A stretch of 64,000 bases of DNA, taken from Batillaria attramentaria. Lineage: Eukaryota; Mollusca; Gastropoda; Batillariidae. The stretch covers positions 22,501-86,500 of the forward strand of contig JACVVK020000084.1 in NCBI GenBank assembly GCA_018292915.2, in the 5' to 3' direction. The notes under the pieces are model-generated. The model was not told the DNA's origin. It worked only from the letters and a program-made list of their open reading frames with translations, and made no database searches. Below, one piece after another: positions 1 to 9,925 of the stretch. A program made the position numbers and the translations under genes. The first letter of the stretch is position 1, and every line of letters begins with the position of its first letter.

Positions 1-63
1 CGCCATATAAAAACAATTTGTTATTATTATTATTTATTATTATTTATTATTATTATTATTATT

Positions 64-115
64 ACCCGTATTTGGTGGAAAAGGTTGTTAAACCCCCAAA
101 CACCCACCCACCCTT
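64..115 (+). mobile_element. SINE-A 3' fragment next to (ATT)n
   Basis: This is the last ~50 bp of the SINE-A family (described in full at 1409-1579): a GTGGAAAAGG block, GTTAAAC, then CACCCACCCACCC. An (ATT)n tract at 20-63 lies on its left and another at 206-228 on its right. The tRNA-like head is missing, so the copy is strongly 5'-truncated or broken. Confidence 0.7.
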
Positions 116-369
116 CATGTATCAAAGGGCTGTTTAACCTGAAAAAAGATAATGCCACATGGCGCATTTTAGCGGATAGGTGCCCTATTAGTATCTCTAG
201 TATCTCTATTATTATTATTATTATTATTTTCCCTTTTTCACCCACTCACTTCAGTTTGAACTTACTGTGAAAGGTCATTCACGAATCACTCTAAAAGAAA
301 CATATCCCGGCGTTTAGAAGAACACTTTTGAAACAGTTTTATCCACGTACGAAGACTGCTTAAACGGGT

Positions 370-1010
370 TAATTCCATCTCTTTGCTAAGCCAGCTAAGG
401 TCTGGGCACAGTTTCCGTCGTCAGTGCGCTTGTACGCTCGAAAAACTCTATCTTGATGTAGCAGAGTGAATGCTTTTGTGTGTGTGTGTGTGTGTGTCGA
501 ATGTAGCAGAGTGAATGCTTTTGTGTGTGTGTGTGTGTGTGTCGCGTCATGTCGTGACGCAAGTTGTTGTTCCACCGCTTTCTTACGTATGTCATGACGC
601 AAATTGTTGTTCCACCGCTTTTTTACGTGTGTCATGACGTGAATTTTCTTGGAGCCGAACACACGGCTGGTTGAACGTTGAAGATAACATCAATAACATC
701 AAGTCCCGAACCCCAAGCCGCCTCGTCTCGCTTTGTTTTCTCTGTCAAGTGAGAGAGAGACCGCTACATTGATGATTAGTACAGCTCTTAATGCAAAACG
801 ATATTGTTTATACTTTACGCAACCGGTCGCACAGTCAAATTTTACGACTGTTGTTACACTACTGGAGCGCTCTATGTGGTCGCCGCGTCATCGAGTACGC
901 TTCTGTTGGCTCAGTGCCAGCATTACAGACGCTGTCACTGTCCAGGTGTCTAGGCGGTGTGATGAATGACACAACGAAAGCATCGGAGGAGGCTCGGTAG
1001 CTACGATAAA
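370..1010 (+). repeat. dispersed repeat family E, copy 1, interrupted
   Basis: An unnamed interspersed repeat found five times in the window (also 2595-2720, 32480-33020, 47710-48050 and, inverted, 50270-50460). Shared landmarks in order are CTTTGCTAAGCCA, TACGCTCGAAA.ACTCTATCTT, GATTAGTACAGCTCTTAA, ACGACTGTTGTTACAC.ACTGGAGCGCTC, and CGAGTACGCTTCTGTTGGCTCAG, ending near GCTGTCACTGT.CAGG. No conserved reading frame is seen across copies. In this copy a 310 bp insertion (459-768) splits the repeat and is flanked by the direct repeat TTGATG (453-458 and 769-774). The insertion holds two small tandem duplications: a GCAGAGTGAATGC + (TG)n unit and a ~48 bp unit with TCATGACGCAA. Confidence 0.65.
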
Positions 1011-1179
1011 AGATTGAAACGTCTCATGTAAGCTCTCAGCGCCATCGGTTAAAACTTTCAAAGCCAGACTATTGAAGTATCTTGTAAACGCCTTGTAACG
1101 GTCACGTTCCTACTTTATTTAGCATTTGACACATTCATTGATGTCATGCTTTTCTTGTTTATGTACATCTACGCTAATT

Positions 1180-1203
1180 GTGTGTGTGTGTATGTGTGTG
1201 TGT

Positions 1204-1267
<64 letters not shown>

Positions 1268-1270
1268 GTG
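1180..1270. repeat. (GT)n microsatellite
   Basis: About 90 bp of mainly GT dinucleotides with a short CG interruption near the 3' end. The next ~110 bp end in CCTTGTAAAATAAAG and TTCG repeats (to 1383). The same tail-like sequence occurs at 26145-26163, which suggests the 3' end of an unidentified retroelement. Confidence 0.85.
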
Positions 1271-1408
1271 AAGAAATAGTTGGTTCTCCTAGTATTTGTA
1301 GTTTAACAAGAACAAGATCTAGAAAAAGGTCTGCGCACCTAATCTTTTATCCTTGTAAAATAAAGTTTCGTTCGTTCGTTCTATTTAATTTAACTTTTTT
1401 AAAGGGTG

Positions 1409-1579
1409 AGGTGGGTGGGTGTTTGGGAGTTTAACGTCCTTTCCAGCACGTATGGGTGATATCAAAGACGGAGCAACGAGAAAAAGGCCAGCACAAATAT
1501 TTGGCCCCAGCTGGGATTCGAACTCACGAACCGAGCATTGAAAGTTCAACGCTCAACCATTCGGCTATCCCGGCTCCCC
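1409..1579 (-). mobile_element. SINE-A, tRNA-derived, near full length (reference copy)
   Basis: On the minus strand this reads as a tRNA-like head followed by a ~100 bp body. The head has an acceptor-like stem (GCCGGGA paired with TCCCGGC), an RNA polymerase III A box TAGCCGAATGG and a B box GAGTTCGAATCC. The body contains CCAAATATTTGTGCTGGCC, CCGTCTTTGATATCACCC, GGTGGAAAAGGACGTTAAA and a CACCCACCC end. This layout is that of a tRNA-derived SINE, transcribed by Pol III and mobilised by a partner LINE. It is not a functional tRNA gene: the body is attached, many copies exist and the stems vary. The family name is mine. Confidence 0.88.
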
Positions 1580-2594
1580 TTAACTTAAAAAAAAAACATA
1601 ATTATCAAATGCCACTGTGAAATCACAAACCTTGTGCTTTACAAGATACCACAGCCGTTTCAGTTCACGGCCGCTGAAAAAAGTTTCATACTGCAATCAG
1701 TCCTGGGTGTTGTGGCAAATTTACCGCAGTATTCGAGCAGTTGGAGAGCATTGAATTGACAAAACAAGTCGTAAAACTTCGTCGGCTGAAATCAGCGCAC
1801 CAGTGTCATTTAATTCACGTAACCGCAGTGCGTGAAAGACGACAATAAAACTCGGCCCGTAGAATCGCAGCACTCTTTGTCTTCTATCTCACGTAACAGA
1901 CATCTAGCTATCTATACTGTTTTTGATAGCTGTTATTACATCCGTGTGGATCTTAAATTTCCCATTGTGCTATGTGTATATTATGCTTGAACTAGGGTGT
2001 CGTTATCCGTGCAGGTCACGGCTCGTGCTTTTATGAATGAAACCCGTTGTGTAAGTTTGAGCATCAGATGTCCTGCTGCGATACCGCCCACACGCCGGCC
2101 TGTGTGCACCAATAGCAATGGATCACGCCCAGAAACATTGCGCCGATACATGTGCGGTAAAGGAGACACAATTACAAACAGGAGGTTTTTTGTGTTGTCA
2201 AAGAAGACAGAATGGGCTGTCAATTAAAAAAAAACAAAAAAAAAACCGACAACAGGGATTTTCTTTGTTGCCGAAACCGACAGAATCGACCAATCAAACG
2301 AAATCTGAGCTAAATTGTACTTGCGTCCCAGTGCAAATAGTGTTTGCGACGCCATTACTGTTTCCATTTATAATGCTCTAGAGCACAAAACCTGAGACAA
2401 ACCAAAAAAAAAATAAATAAATAAAAAACGAACAACAACAACAACAACAACAATGATAAAAAGACGGAAGGCATTTTTTGGCATAAAACATACCCTGGAA
2501 GATTCATCCACAATTATGCAGCATAGGTTAAAACAAAAACAACAACAACAACAACAACAACAACAAACAAACAAACAAAACAGTCGTGATAATT
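1580..2594. other. intergenic, no gene recognised
   Basis: No coding sequence that I recognise. It contains poly-A runs at 2226-2243 and (AAC)n tracts at 2433-2452 and 2536-2566. Open frames here are short and low complexity. Confidence 0.6.
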
Positions 2595-2720
2595 GGTGTG
2601 CGACTGAGCGGCTGGTGTTCCTACAACACTCTCGCTCAGTATGTTAGCCGCGTCACTGAGTACACATCTCTCGCCTCAGTGCCAGCGTTTGAGATGCTGT
2701 CACTGTGCAGGTCTCTACGT
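2595..2720 (+). repeat. dispersed repeat family E, copy 2 (partial)
   Basis: A diverged 3' part of family E. It keeps ACACT.TCGCTCAGT, the GCC.CGTCA.TGAGTAC block, CTCAGTGCCAGCGTT and GCTGTCACTGTGCAGGT. It lies just left of the foldback element at 2771. Confidence 0.5.
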
Positions 2721-2770
2721 GCTGGACACCGCGGAAACAGCTCAGAACAATATGTGCACATAAACATCAT

Positions 2771-3201
2771 AAAGACTGGGCCTTTAAGGGTCTGCAATCT
2801 CAGAAAAAAGCCGCAAACATTGCGTTTTTTACAACTGCGACTCCTTCGACTGTGCATAATCCAGGCAACTCTGTCACAGCTGCAGAGTTTTCAGCGCTTC
2901 GGGGACCCTTACAAAACCAGAGCACGAGTTTGCCGTGACATTATTTGGCTTTTGGTCAGTGAGCGAGACACATCGCTACAGTGTCTAGCGAATGTTGAGT
3001 GCTGCACGATCTTTCTCGCTCAGTGTCAAAACGCAAACTGAGCTGTGAAATCAGGCTGCCCTTGGCTTTTATTGGGGTTTCAGGGACGCTGAAAACTCTG
3101 CAAGTGTGACAGAGTTGACTGTGCTTGCATGGTCGACTGTATTTTTTTTCACACTTCGGAAAGCTTTTTGTTGGGAGCTTAAATCTTTAAAGTGAAGCAG
3201 A
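2771..3201 (+). mobile_element. foldback/MITE-like element F, copy 1
   Basis: This ~430 bp block recurs in inverted orientation at 5905-6320. It also has internal inverted repeats. Left of centre is CAACTCTGTCACAGCTGCAG then AGTTTTCAGCG, and near the right end the same string occurs reverse-complemented. The outermost ends share a CTTTAA.G.T.T-like inverted motif. These features suggest a non-autonomous DNA transposon with long subterminal inverted repeats. A 151-codon open frame crosses it, and a similar frame is open in copy 2, but it has no recognisable domain and the reading frame is explained by repeat identity. Confidence 0.6.
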
Positions 3202-3516
3202 ACAAAAACGAAATCAAACTCGCCGAGACTTCTAAAGCTCATTAAATGTCATAGGTTATAGGTCTGTGTCTTTACTGCGGTCGGTGACACCAGCTCCTGA
3301 AACTGAATAGCATCGGTTTACTTTTCCTAGCGTGCTCATAGAGGTGAACACAGCGAGACGGCAAAATACAAGGTCACTTCCTGATTGAGTTACCTGAAGC
3401 CCTTGCCACACTGTTGCATTTTTATTTTTTTAATTTGTGGCTGGGTTTTCCCCAAGATCAGTTTACTCCTAGTTTTCCTTGTAGATATAATCATATGTAT
3501 ATTTAAGTAAGTAAAC

Positions 3517-4034
3517 CAGGGGCGCCGGAACCGGGGGGAGAATGCCGGGGGGGGGGGGGGGCAGGGGGGCAGCTGCCCCCCCCCCCCCCCCCTGTACCCA
3601 AGCAGGGGGGGGGGGGGCAAGAGTATCTTTTTGCCCCCCCCCCCCCCCGGAAAATCAGGTGACTATGGCAAGAAGGGGGGGGGGGGGGGGGGCAAAGCCA
3701 TGGTCTTGCCCCCCCTCCCTTCCCCTACCTCCCTCCCCCTCTTCCTGCTCTCTTCCTCATCCCACCCAACAGAGAACTCAGTTTAGCCGTTGCATGAAAT
3801 ATCAAAACGACTTGGCAGAAAGTCGTCTAATAATCACTCCCCCCTCTCTCCCCCCCCCCCTCGCCGCTTTTCACTTTCTTTGGGCAACGTCCTTCCTTTC
3901 AGTGGCTCCCTGGTTCGTAAAGGTTTTTGTCTGTGCAGCATCTGATCGCAACGTCCTTCCTTTCACTGGCTCTGGCGTTTCCCCCCTCTGAGATTCTGCC
4001 CCCCCCCTCCCCCCAACATCTTCCGGCGCCCCTG
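3517..4034. mobile_element. MITE with 14-bp perfect TIRs and G/C-run arms
   Basis: The left end CAGGGGCGCCGGAA (3517-3530) is perfectly inverted at the right end (4021-4034). TAAAC directly precedes the left end and directly follows the right end, as a 5-bp target duplication. Inside are long G and C homopolymers (3533-3740, 3845-3860, 3996-4015) and a 62-bp-spaced duplication of CAACGTCCTTCCTTTCA. No transposase is present, so it is non-autonomous. A CAGGGGCG-type terminus resembles hAT elements, which normally make 8-bp duplications, so the superfamily is uncertain. Confidence 0.72.
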
Positions 4035-4039
4035 TAAAC

Positions 4040-5145
4040 ACATTTGTCGTACAACGTATGCATCAGATGCTACTACACAGCTGTATATGCAAATCTATTT
4101 TGTTTCTTTTTTATATCTTTTTTAAATTTTAAAACAGAAAATAAAACTAAAATACATGAAGATAAAAGCCGAAAATTATATAGCGTCTAATAAATATTAC
4201 GAAATAGGCCATTTGCCGAACGCTTCAAAATGAAATGTCATCCCGACCTTGTGTGAAAAGCCACTTTGACCCAGGTCAGCATTCAACCCGGCGAAGACAC
4301 ATTATGTAAAAGTCGAGGTTAATTTAACCCACGGCCAGGGGCCTAACCCAGACTAGGACAAATGAAACCCAAAAGCAAAATTAAATAAAAAAAAGGAAGC
4401 AAAGAAAGGAAGAACTGAAAAAATCCTTCTATAACGGCTCAGACACCTTCCTGGAATGGGCCCGCTTCCTGATTTAGAGGAAAAAAAAATTAACCCTAGA
4501 GCTAGTTTAGTTCGAGGTTAGACTCTAACCCAGGGCTGAAAGCCCTAACCTCGATTATTACATACGGGCCCAGATCACGTGCTCTCGCAGCACGCACGGC
4601 ACCTTAGTTCTGAGTTGAATCATCCGGGCTGAGCTCAGTCTGACCTGAACCGGCCGACTCAACATCTCGATTTCACTGACACGCGAAAGGGACATAAATT
4701 CAAAATTGTGCGAAACCCGGCGTCACAAGACACAAAAATTCCTCAGTACATCTATCACACAGCGGCAGTGGGCTACAGCATACCGAATGTCAATTTCCTC
4801 CCCATCCGGCGCCGACACGCAACGTTCAAAGTCAGGACCGCCCCCTTGTCCCGCGCAAAACCATTCAGTGAGTTAATCACACGCAGTTACTGATAATAAT
4901 CGATGGCAATGGACTGTGGTCACGCGGGCACAGCAGTGTCGGCTCGCGACTACAATGCATCAAAAGCTGGATCGTGTCGAGGCTGGACAGCAGAACCTGT
5001 CAGAACTACCATTTGTGGTCGTTGCTGGGTACAGAACATGAACAGCTTCCGGGGCATGCAGTAAGAACTGCGCTAAATATAGTACAGAAATTTTGCCCCT
5101 TTTAAATTTGTGTGCAGAGTAAAATGGCACTCTGGGGTTGGTTGG
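4040..5145. other. intergenic, no gene recognised
   Basis: No gene found. A compact palindromic stretch near 4512-4554 pairs TCGAGGTTAG with CTAACCTCGA around AGGGCT-GAA-AGCCCT. A related TCGAGGTTA...CTAACCC arrangement lies at 4313-4352. Otherwise this appears to be unique sequence. Confidence 0.55.
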
Positions 5146-5490
5146 TTAGCTGGGGTTTAACGTCCCCGACACAACGAGGCGATTGGAGACGGCCATAAGG
5201 GGCAGGTGGGGTGGGTGGGTCTTTAGGAGTTTAACGTCCTTTTCCACCCACGCATTATAGGGGAGGGGATAACTACCCTAACTGAACAGCTGAACACTTA
5301 TTCAATCCAGTCAGACTGCCAGGTCGGCTACATTTCATGTATCCATGACTGTAATGGACAAGTTACACAAACAGATCCAGTTCACAGTCAGTGGAAGCGG
5401 GGCAACGTGAAGAAAGGTCTGTACAAATTTTTAGCCCTGTCGAGATTCTCGAGTCCAACGCTCAAACCGTTGAGCCACCGACTTCCCGCA
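5146..5490 (-). mobile_element. SINE-A remnant split by extra sequence, plus a tail-type repeat
   Basis: 5146-5200 is a GGTTGGTTAGCTGGGGTTTAACG tail-type repeat; compare the small element at 11282-11342. 5203-5262 is the 3' end of a minus-strand SINE-A (GGTGGGTGGGT...GTTTAACGTCCTTTTCCACC). Its 5' part resumes only at about 5393 (GGGGCAACGTGAAGAAAGG to GAGCCACCG), badly diverged. About 130 bp of unrelated sequence separates the halves. Confidence 0.5.
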
Positions 5491-5904
5491 ATCTGGGCAT
5501 ATTTGCTGGCTTTTTAAATACGTTTCATGCCAGGTAATACATGTAGTAGAAACTGGGGGAAAAATGAGCCTGGCATGTGGAGTATTTGTATTCATTCAGT
5601 GCTAGCAGATGACAGAAGAATGAGGGGGTATGTGCATGGTCGCTGCTAGCATTGCAAATAAACTGAATATTGGAATTTGTTGAAATTTACTCTACACCTG
5701 AGTCTTTGGCAGCTGGAGTTCTGTGATTTTTTGTTGTTGTTGTTGTTTTGGTGAATTTTAAAGCATTTCTAGGGTGTTATACGCAGCGTTATGTTTAATA
5801 GGAATATGTAGCGTTTTGTTTTTTTTCTGTGTTGCCTAGCCTGTCGTTTACATCCAGTCACAAACAACAGGCACGAAGACTATATTTTGGCCAGAGTGGT
5901 GGTC
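5491..5904. other. intergenic, no gene recognised
   Basis: T-rich sequence with a short (TTG)n at 5732-5748. Nothing that I can name. Confidence 0.55.
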
Positions 5905-6320
5905 GTTAAAGATCTAAGCTCCAAACAAAAAAAAAATTTACAGTGTGAAAAACATTTACAGAGTCGACCGTGCAAGCACAGTCAACTCTGTCACAGTTGC
6001 AGAGTTTTCAGCGTCCCTGAAACCCCAATAAAAGCCAAGTGCAGCCTGAGTTTCACAGCTCAGTTTGCGTTTTGACACTGAGTGAGAAAGATCGTGCAGC
6101 ACTCAACATTCCGGCGCTAGACACTGTAGCGGTGTGTCTCGCTCACTGACCAAAAGCCAAATAACGTCACGGCAAACTCGTGCTCTGGTTTTATAAGGGT
6201 CCCCGAAGCGCTGTAAGCTCTGCGACTGTGACAGAGTTGCCTGGATTATGCACAGTCGATGGAGTCGCAATGTTTGCGGCTTTTTGCTGAGATTGCAGAC
6301 CTTTAACGACAGATGGTCTG
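5905..6320 (-). mobile_element. foldback/MITE-like element F, copy 2 (inverted)
   Basis: Reverse complement of 2771-3201 with few differences over ~400 bp. Shared strings include GGTTTTATAAGGGTCCCCG-type, GCCAAATAACGTCACGGCAAA and GATTGCAGACCTTTAA. Together the two copies form a large inverted repeat with a ~2.7 kb spacer. See 2771-3201 for the structure. Confidence 0.6.
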
Positions 6321-6784
6321 TTTCTCGCGAGACTGAGCGTCCACAGCAAACGGGTTCTGCTGTATTCGCATACAAACCGCCTTTCGTTTCTTCTTCTTCC
6401 CTTGATGATGTTGTCGCTAGCAGCCATCTCCGGCCATTTTTCTTCTGCCGCGCCCCTCTGAAAATTATTTCTAGCACCCCCGTTACCGTCACGACTTTCA
6501 CATCAAATTTACGCCCTTTTGTGACGACCCCCTTCACGTTGAAATCTCCAGAATCAGTTTCGCTAGCCTTTACAACGAGGGCAAGGCGTGTGATCGCGTG
6601 AGGGGAAAAAAGTACGAGAGCCACACATTCATTGTCCGAAACCAGCGTAAGTGTTCCCCTACCATCCTGTTGTTTGCGTGGCAGTGATACGGTTGTTTGC
6701 GCTTTATTTCCATGTAATGAGACCAGGCATACGGAGAGGACTCGGATTTGGAGGCAAGATTCAGGGCAGATGCATATCTGTGAT
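6321..6784. other. intergenic, no gene recognised
   Basis: Unassigned sequence without a recognised domain or repeat. Open frames on both strands are probably chance. Confidence 0.5.
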
Positions 6785-6827
<43 letters not shown>

Positions 6828-6937
6828 GGTGGAGTGTGTGCTTGGGAGTTTAACGTCCTTTTCCACCACGTATGGTTGACATCAAAGACGGGGCAACGAG
6901 GAAAAGGCCAACACAAATATTTCGCATCAGCCGGGAG
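6785..6937 (-). mobile_element. (GA)n fused to a truncated SINE-A
   Basis: (GA)n at 6785-6828 runs straight into the 3' end of a minus-strand SINE-A (about 6829-6937). The SINE keeps GTTTAACGTCCTTTTCCACC through AAATATTT.G but lacks the tRNA-like head. In SINE orientation the microsatellite is a (TC)n tail. Another short (GA)n follows at 6940-6961. Confidence 0.75.
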
Positions 6938-7094
6938 ATGTGAGAGAGAAAGAGAGAGAGAATGACAATGACAGTAATCTCTATTTTCCAACGGTAAGAT
7001 TTTTTGGCAGAAATACCATGTTCGAACTTGCCGTTGCTAAACTACGAGAATATAAACAAAGGAAGAAAATTATATAAGCTACAGGAATATAGGG

Positions 7095-7095
<1 letters not shown>

Positions 7096-7142
<47 letters not shown>

Positions 7143-7301
7143 GTTTTGGAGTTTAACGTCTTTTTCCACAATGCAAGAGTGACATCAAAGACGGGGCAAA
7201 GAGAAAAAGGCCAGCACAATATTTGGCTCCAGCCGAGATCCGAACTCACGACCCGAGCATTGAAAGTCCAACGCTCTACCATTGGGCTATCCCGGTTCCC
7301 C
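7096..7301 (-). mobile_element. (GA)n plus near full-length SINE-A
   Basis: (GA)n at 7096-7138 abuts the 3' end of a minus-strand SINE-A (7139-7301) that has both body and tRNA-like head (B box complement GAACTC, A box region CTACCATTGGGCTATCCCGG). Same fusion pattern as at 6785. Confidence 0.82.
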
Positions 7302-7588
7302 ATATTAATGGCAGATGTGATGATGAGGCTTCCAGGTCAGCTACGTCTGATTTTCGACGGGCTTTGTCAAGCATGCAAACAAACAAACAAACAAAGTGAT
7401 TCATTGTCAAAAAAAACCACAGGACTCAAACAACCACTCGCGCCGAGTACTTAGCTCTCTACTACTCTGATGTCATGTTCATCCACTCTTCAAGAAGGCC
7501 TAATAAAAATTTTTAAAAAAAATTAAAAACCACCACCATAAACTCTGGTAACCAGATAGTACGTACCATAGCCGGTGCTGAACAAGGC

Positions 7589-8269
7589 TTACTTAGGCCC
7601 TTGGCTCCACATGGAGCATAGGCCATCGACAACCCTTCGCCATCGCACTCTGTTCTGGGCTAGTCTTGCCACTCCAGTCCAGTTGGTCCCCTGCTTACAT
7701 AGCTCTGCCTCAGTGTCCCGCCTCCAGCTGTTGCGAGGCCGGCCTCTCTTCCTTTTCCCCTGCGGGTTCCATGTCAGGGCTTGGCGTGTGGTGCTGGATG
7801 CTGGCTTCCTGAGGGTGTGTCCAATCCAGCCCCACTTCCTCTGCAGGATCTGCTTGGCCACTGGTTCCTGCCCCGCTCGCTCCCACAGCTCTTCATTCCG
7901 GATCTTCTCTGGCCATCGGATGTTGAAGATGCGCCTCAGACAGGTGTTGAGAAATGTCTGGATCTTCTGCTGCATCGTCTTCGTTGTCCTCCATGTTTCG
8001 CATCCGTAGAGCAGAACTGACTTCACGTTGGAGTTGAAGATGCGAAGTTTGGTTCTTATGCTGACAACTTTGGATGCCCAGACGTTCTTCAGCATGACCA
8101 TTGCTGCCCTTGCCTTGCCGATTCTGGCTGTGACGTCTCGGTCTGTGCCTCCCTGTCCATCAACCACACTCCCCAGGTAGACAAAGGACTCCACCTCCCT
8201 GATGGGCTCTCCACCGACTGTGACTGGTGTGTTGGCAGTGGTGTTGACAGTGGTGTTGATCTTCATCAG
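7589..8269 (-). pseudogene. 5'-truncated RTE-like LINE, reverse transcriptase C-terminus
   Basis: The minus-strand frame of about 229 codons (ending in TAA at 7589-7591) carries ESFVYLGSVVDGQGGTD..V, then KLRIFNSNVKSVLLYGCETW, then TFLNTCLRRIF.IRW and a basic GKRKRGRPRNSWRRD tail. These are hallmarks of the C-terminal part of RTE-clade non-LTR reverse transcriptases, just after the polymerase palm. The catalytic palm (YXDD) and the endonuclease are absent, so it is a dead 5'-truncated copy. GCTGAACAAGGC occurs at 7577-7588 and again at 8270-8281, a perfect 12-bp target-site duplication that defines both ends. The element's 3' end coincides with its stop codon. The frame is intact, which suggests a fairly young insertion. 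Confidence 0.88.
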
Positions 8270-8321
8270 GCTGAACAAGGCGATTTACTTTAAATTTGTA
8301 TTGCGGCAACGCGTGATCATA

Positions 8322-8323
<2 letters not shown>

Positions 8324-8392
<69 letters not shown>

Positions 8393-8394
8393 TG
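8324..8394. repeat. (GT)n microsatellite
   Basis: About 70 bp of almost pure GT between the LINE fragment and the next SINE. Confidence 0.9.
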
Positions 8395-8424
8395 CTTTAA
8401 GCACAGCGAGTCCTTTGCACTTGA

Positions 8425-8663
8425 GGGGAGCCGGGATAGCCGAATGGTAGAGAGTTGGATTCTCAATGCTCGGGTCGTGAGTTCGAATACCGTGCGTGTG
8501 GAGCCAAATATTTGTGCTGGCCTTTTTCTCGTTGCCCGTCTATGATATCACTCTTACGTGGTGGAAAAGGACGTTAAAGTCCCAAACACCCACCCACCCT
8601 CTTGTCACTTGGACATCAGCGCTCTATAAAAACTAGGTATTATTATTATTTATTATTATTATT
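8425..8663 (+). mobile_element. SINE-A with long tail ending in (ATT)n
   Basis: Full head (GGGGAGCCGGGATAGCCGAA, B box GAGTTCGAAT) and body to CACCCACCCACCC near 8600. An extra ~40 bp tail follows (ATCAGCGCTCTATAAAAACT), then (ATT)n. The tail resembles the 3' end of SINE-B at 31082-31486 (GCGCCTATACAATATT), which suggests both use a LINE with the same 3' recognition end. Confidence 0.82.
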
Positions 8664-9159
8664 GTCGGAGCAGAACCGCTCGCAAACAACCCGTTTCATG
8701 TTGCCGGAGTGCAGCAACCGAACAGGAAGGCACTATACTCCCTGTCACGTCGCACACCTCGGGTACTCGTCTGATATAGGCTCGGCTGAAAGCAGGTGGA
8801 CTTTTTTTTTTATGTCTTGACGCGTGCCGCGCGGTGTCTACAGTTTATGAAACACTGGCGCTCGTGCGTGACGTGTGTTGGCGAGCTTGTCATAAAGATG
8901 AGGTGGGAGATTGATCATCAGCTCTTCAAAGCACTTTGAAATTAATTTTTTTTTTTAAATCTAAGTGCTGACGACAACAGAGATAGAGCAGAAAGTGCGG
9001 GGTGTTGCATGGTACGGTTTCTTTTTTTTTTATTCTGTTTTTTTAGGGTTTTTTTTTAAAACACATAAACATCAAATCGAACACACATACATTGATACAA
9101 CTACATCTACGGTGGTACGGTTTCACTTAGGAATGAAGAATGTGCAAAACCGCGAGTGT
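8664..9159. other. intergenic, no gene recognised
   Basis: Unassigned. Contains several T homopolymers (8803, 8947, 9023, 9051). No coding signal. Confidence 0.5.
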
Positions 9160-9265
9160 GGGCCGGTGTTTTGGAGTTTATAACGTCCTTTTCCTTGTGT
9201 GGGTGATAACAAAGATTGGGGCAACGAGACCTTGAAAAGGCCTGCACTGCAGCTGACCCCCGCCT
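9160..9265 (-). mobile_element. diverged SINE-A fragment
   Basis: Recognisable by GTTTTGGAGTTTATAACGTCC, GGGTGATAACAAAGA and GGGGCAACGAGA in SINE-A order on the minus strand. The head is lost and the sequence is degraded. A (GGTAT)n pentamer repeat follows at 9306-9330. Confidence 0.55.
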
Positions 9266-9424
9266 CCTTTGCTGTACCCGAATATATTGTGGTATCCGTG
9301 CATTTTGGTATGGTATGGTATGGTATGGTAGACTTCTCCTCGGTGCACATATCCATCTCTGCTGAAATGCTCACGGCGCTGGAGGACGAAGCAGTTAAAG
9401 CCTGCTGCCACTTTATGTGCAAAC

Positions 9425-9712
9425 CTCCACCCTGCTATTCACTCTGGTGCGTGCGACAGTATTTCTGTTTACCACGACACCGACCACAGCCTTCTCTTCT
9501 TCGAAAGATGAACGTGGGATTTTTAGCGTGCACGCTTGGTGTAGGTGCGTGCGTGTGTACACGAAGGCGAGACAGGCACTGTAAACGAGTCTGCACATGG
9601 ACTTGACTCGATATGGTAGGGAAAAATCCCACGATATTCCTGCCCAACGGGGACTCGAACCAGGCAGCTCAGGATCCGAAGTCGGATGCCTTAACCACAA
9701 GACCAAATCCCC
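9425..9712 (-). mobile_element. tRNA-headed SINE, distinct family
   Basis: The minus strand begins at 9712 with a tRNA-like head: GGGGATTTGGTCTTGTGGTTA (A-box region), then GGTTCGAGTCCCCG (a good B box). A ~200 bp body follows, with CGTGGGATTTTTCCCTACC and GCGTGCACGCTAAAAATCCC. It is too long to be a tRNA gene. Its head is related to SINE-B, but the body differs. The 3' limit is approximate. Confidence 0.55.
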
Positions 9713-9795
9713 TGTCGTCCTTACAAGCTCATAATTATTATATTAACTCAATTCCTACCAAGTAAGTTTGGGGGTGATGTACCAGTGGCCTAACT

Positions 9796-9925
9796 AAAAA
9801 AAAAATCATAATCAATTTAATGGATTTAAATTTGGCCTAGTGGGAGTGTTGCACTTTGATTATACTCATGTTTGCTGCAGTAAGAGCCGTTAAGGAACCG
9901 TTTGTCCCGCCTGATTTTCGCATAC
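9796..9925 (+). repeat. dispersed repeat family C, copy 1
   Basis: Shares GGATTTAAATTTGGC.TAGTG, TTTGATTATACTCATGTTTG, CTGCAGTAAGAGCCGTTAAGG and CTGATTTTCGCAT with copies at 35945-36125 and 42195-42390, both inverted. No coding capacity or terminal repeat is identified. Confidence 0.6.

Noticed and set aside
2586..3041. 151-codon protein, with a similar one on the minus strand at 6103-6624
   Set aside because: The similarity comes from both frames crossing copies of element F. Neither has a domain, and the frames start and end in unrelated sequence.
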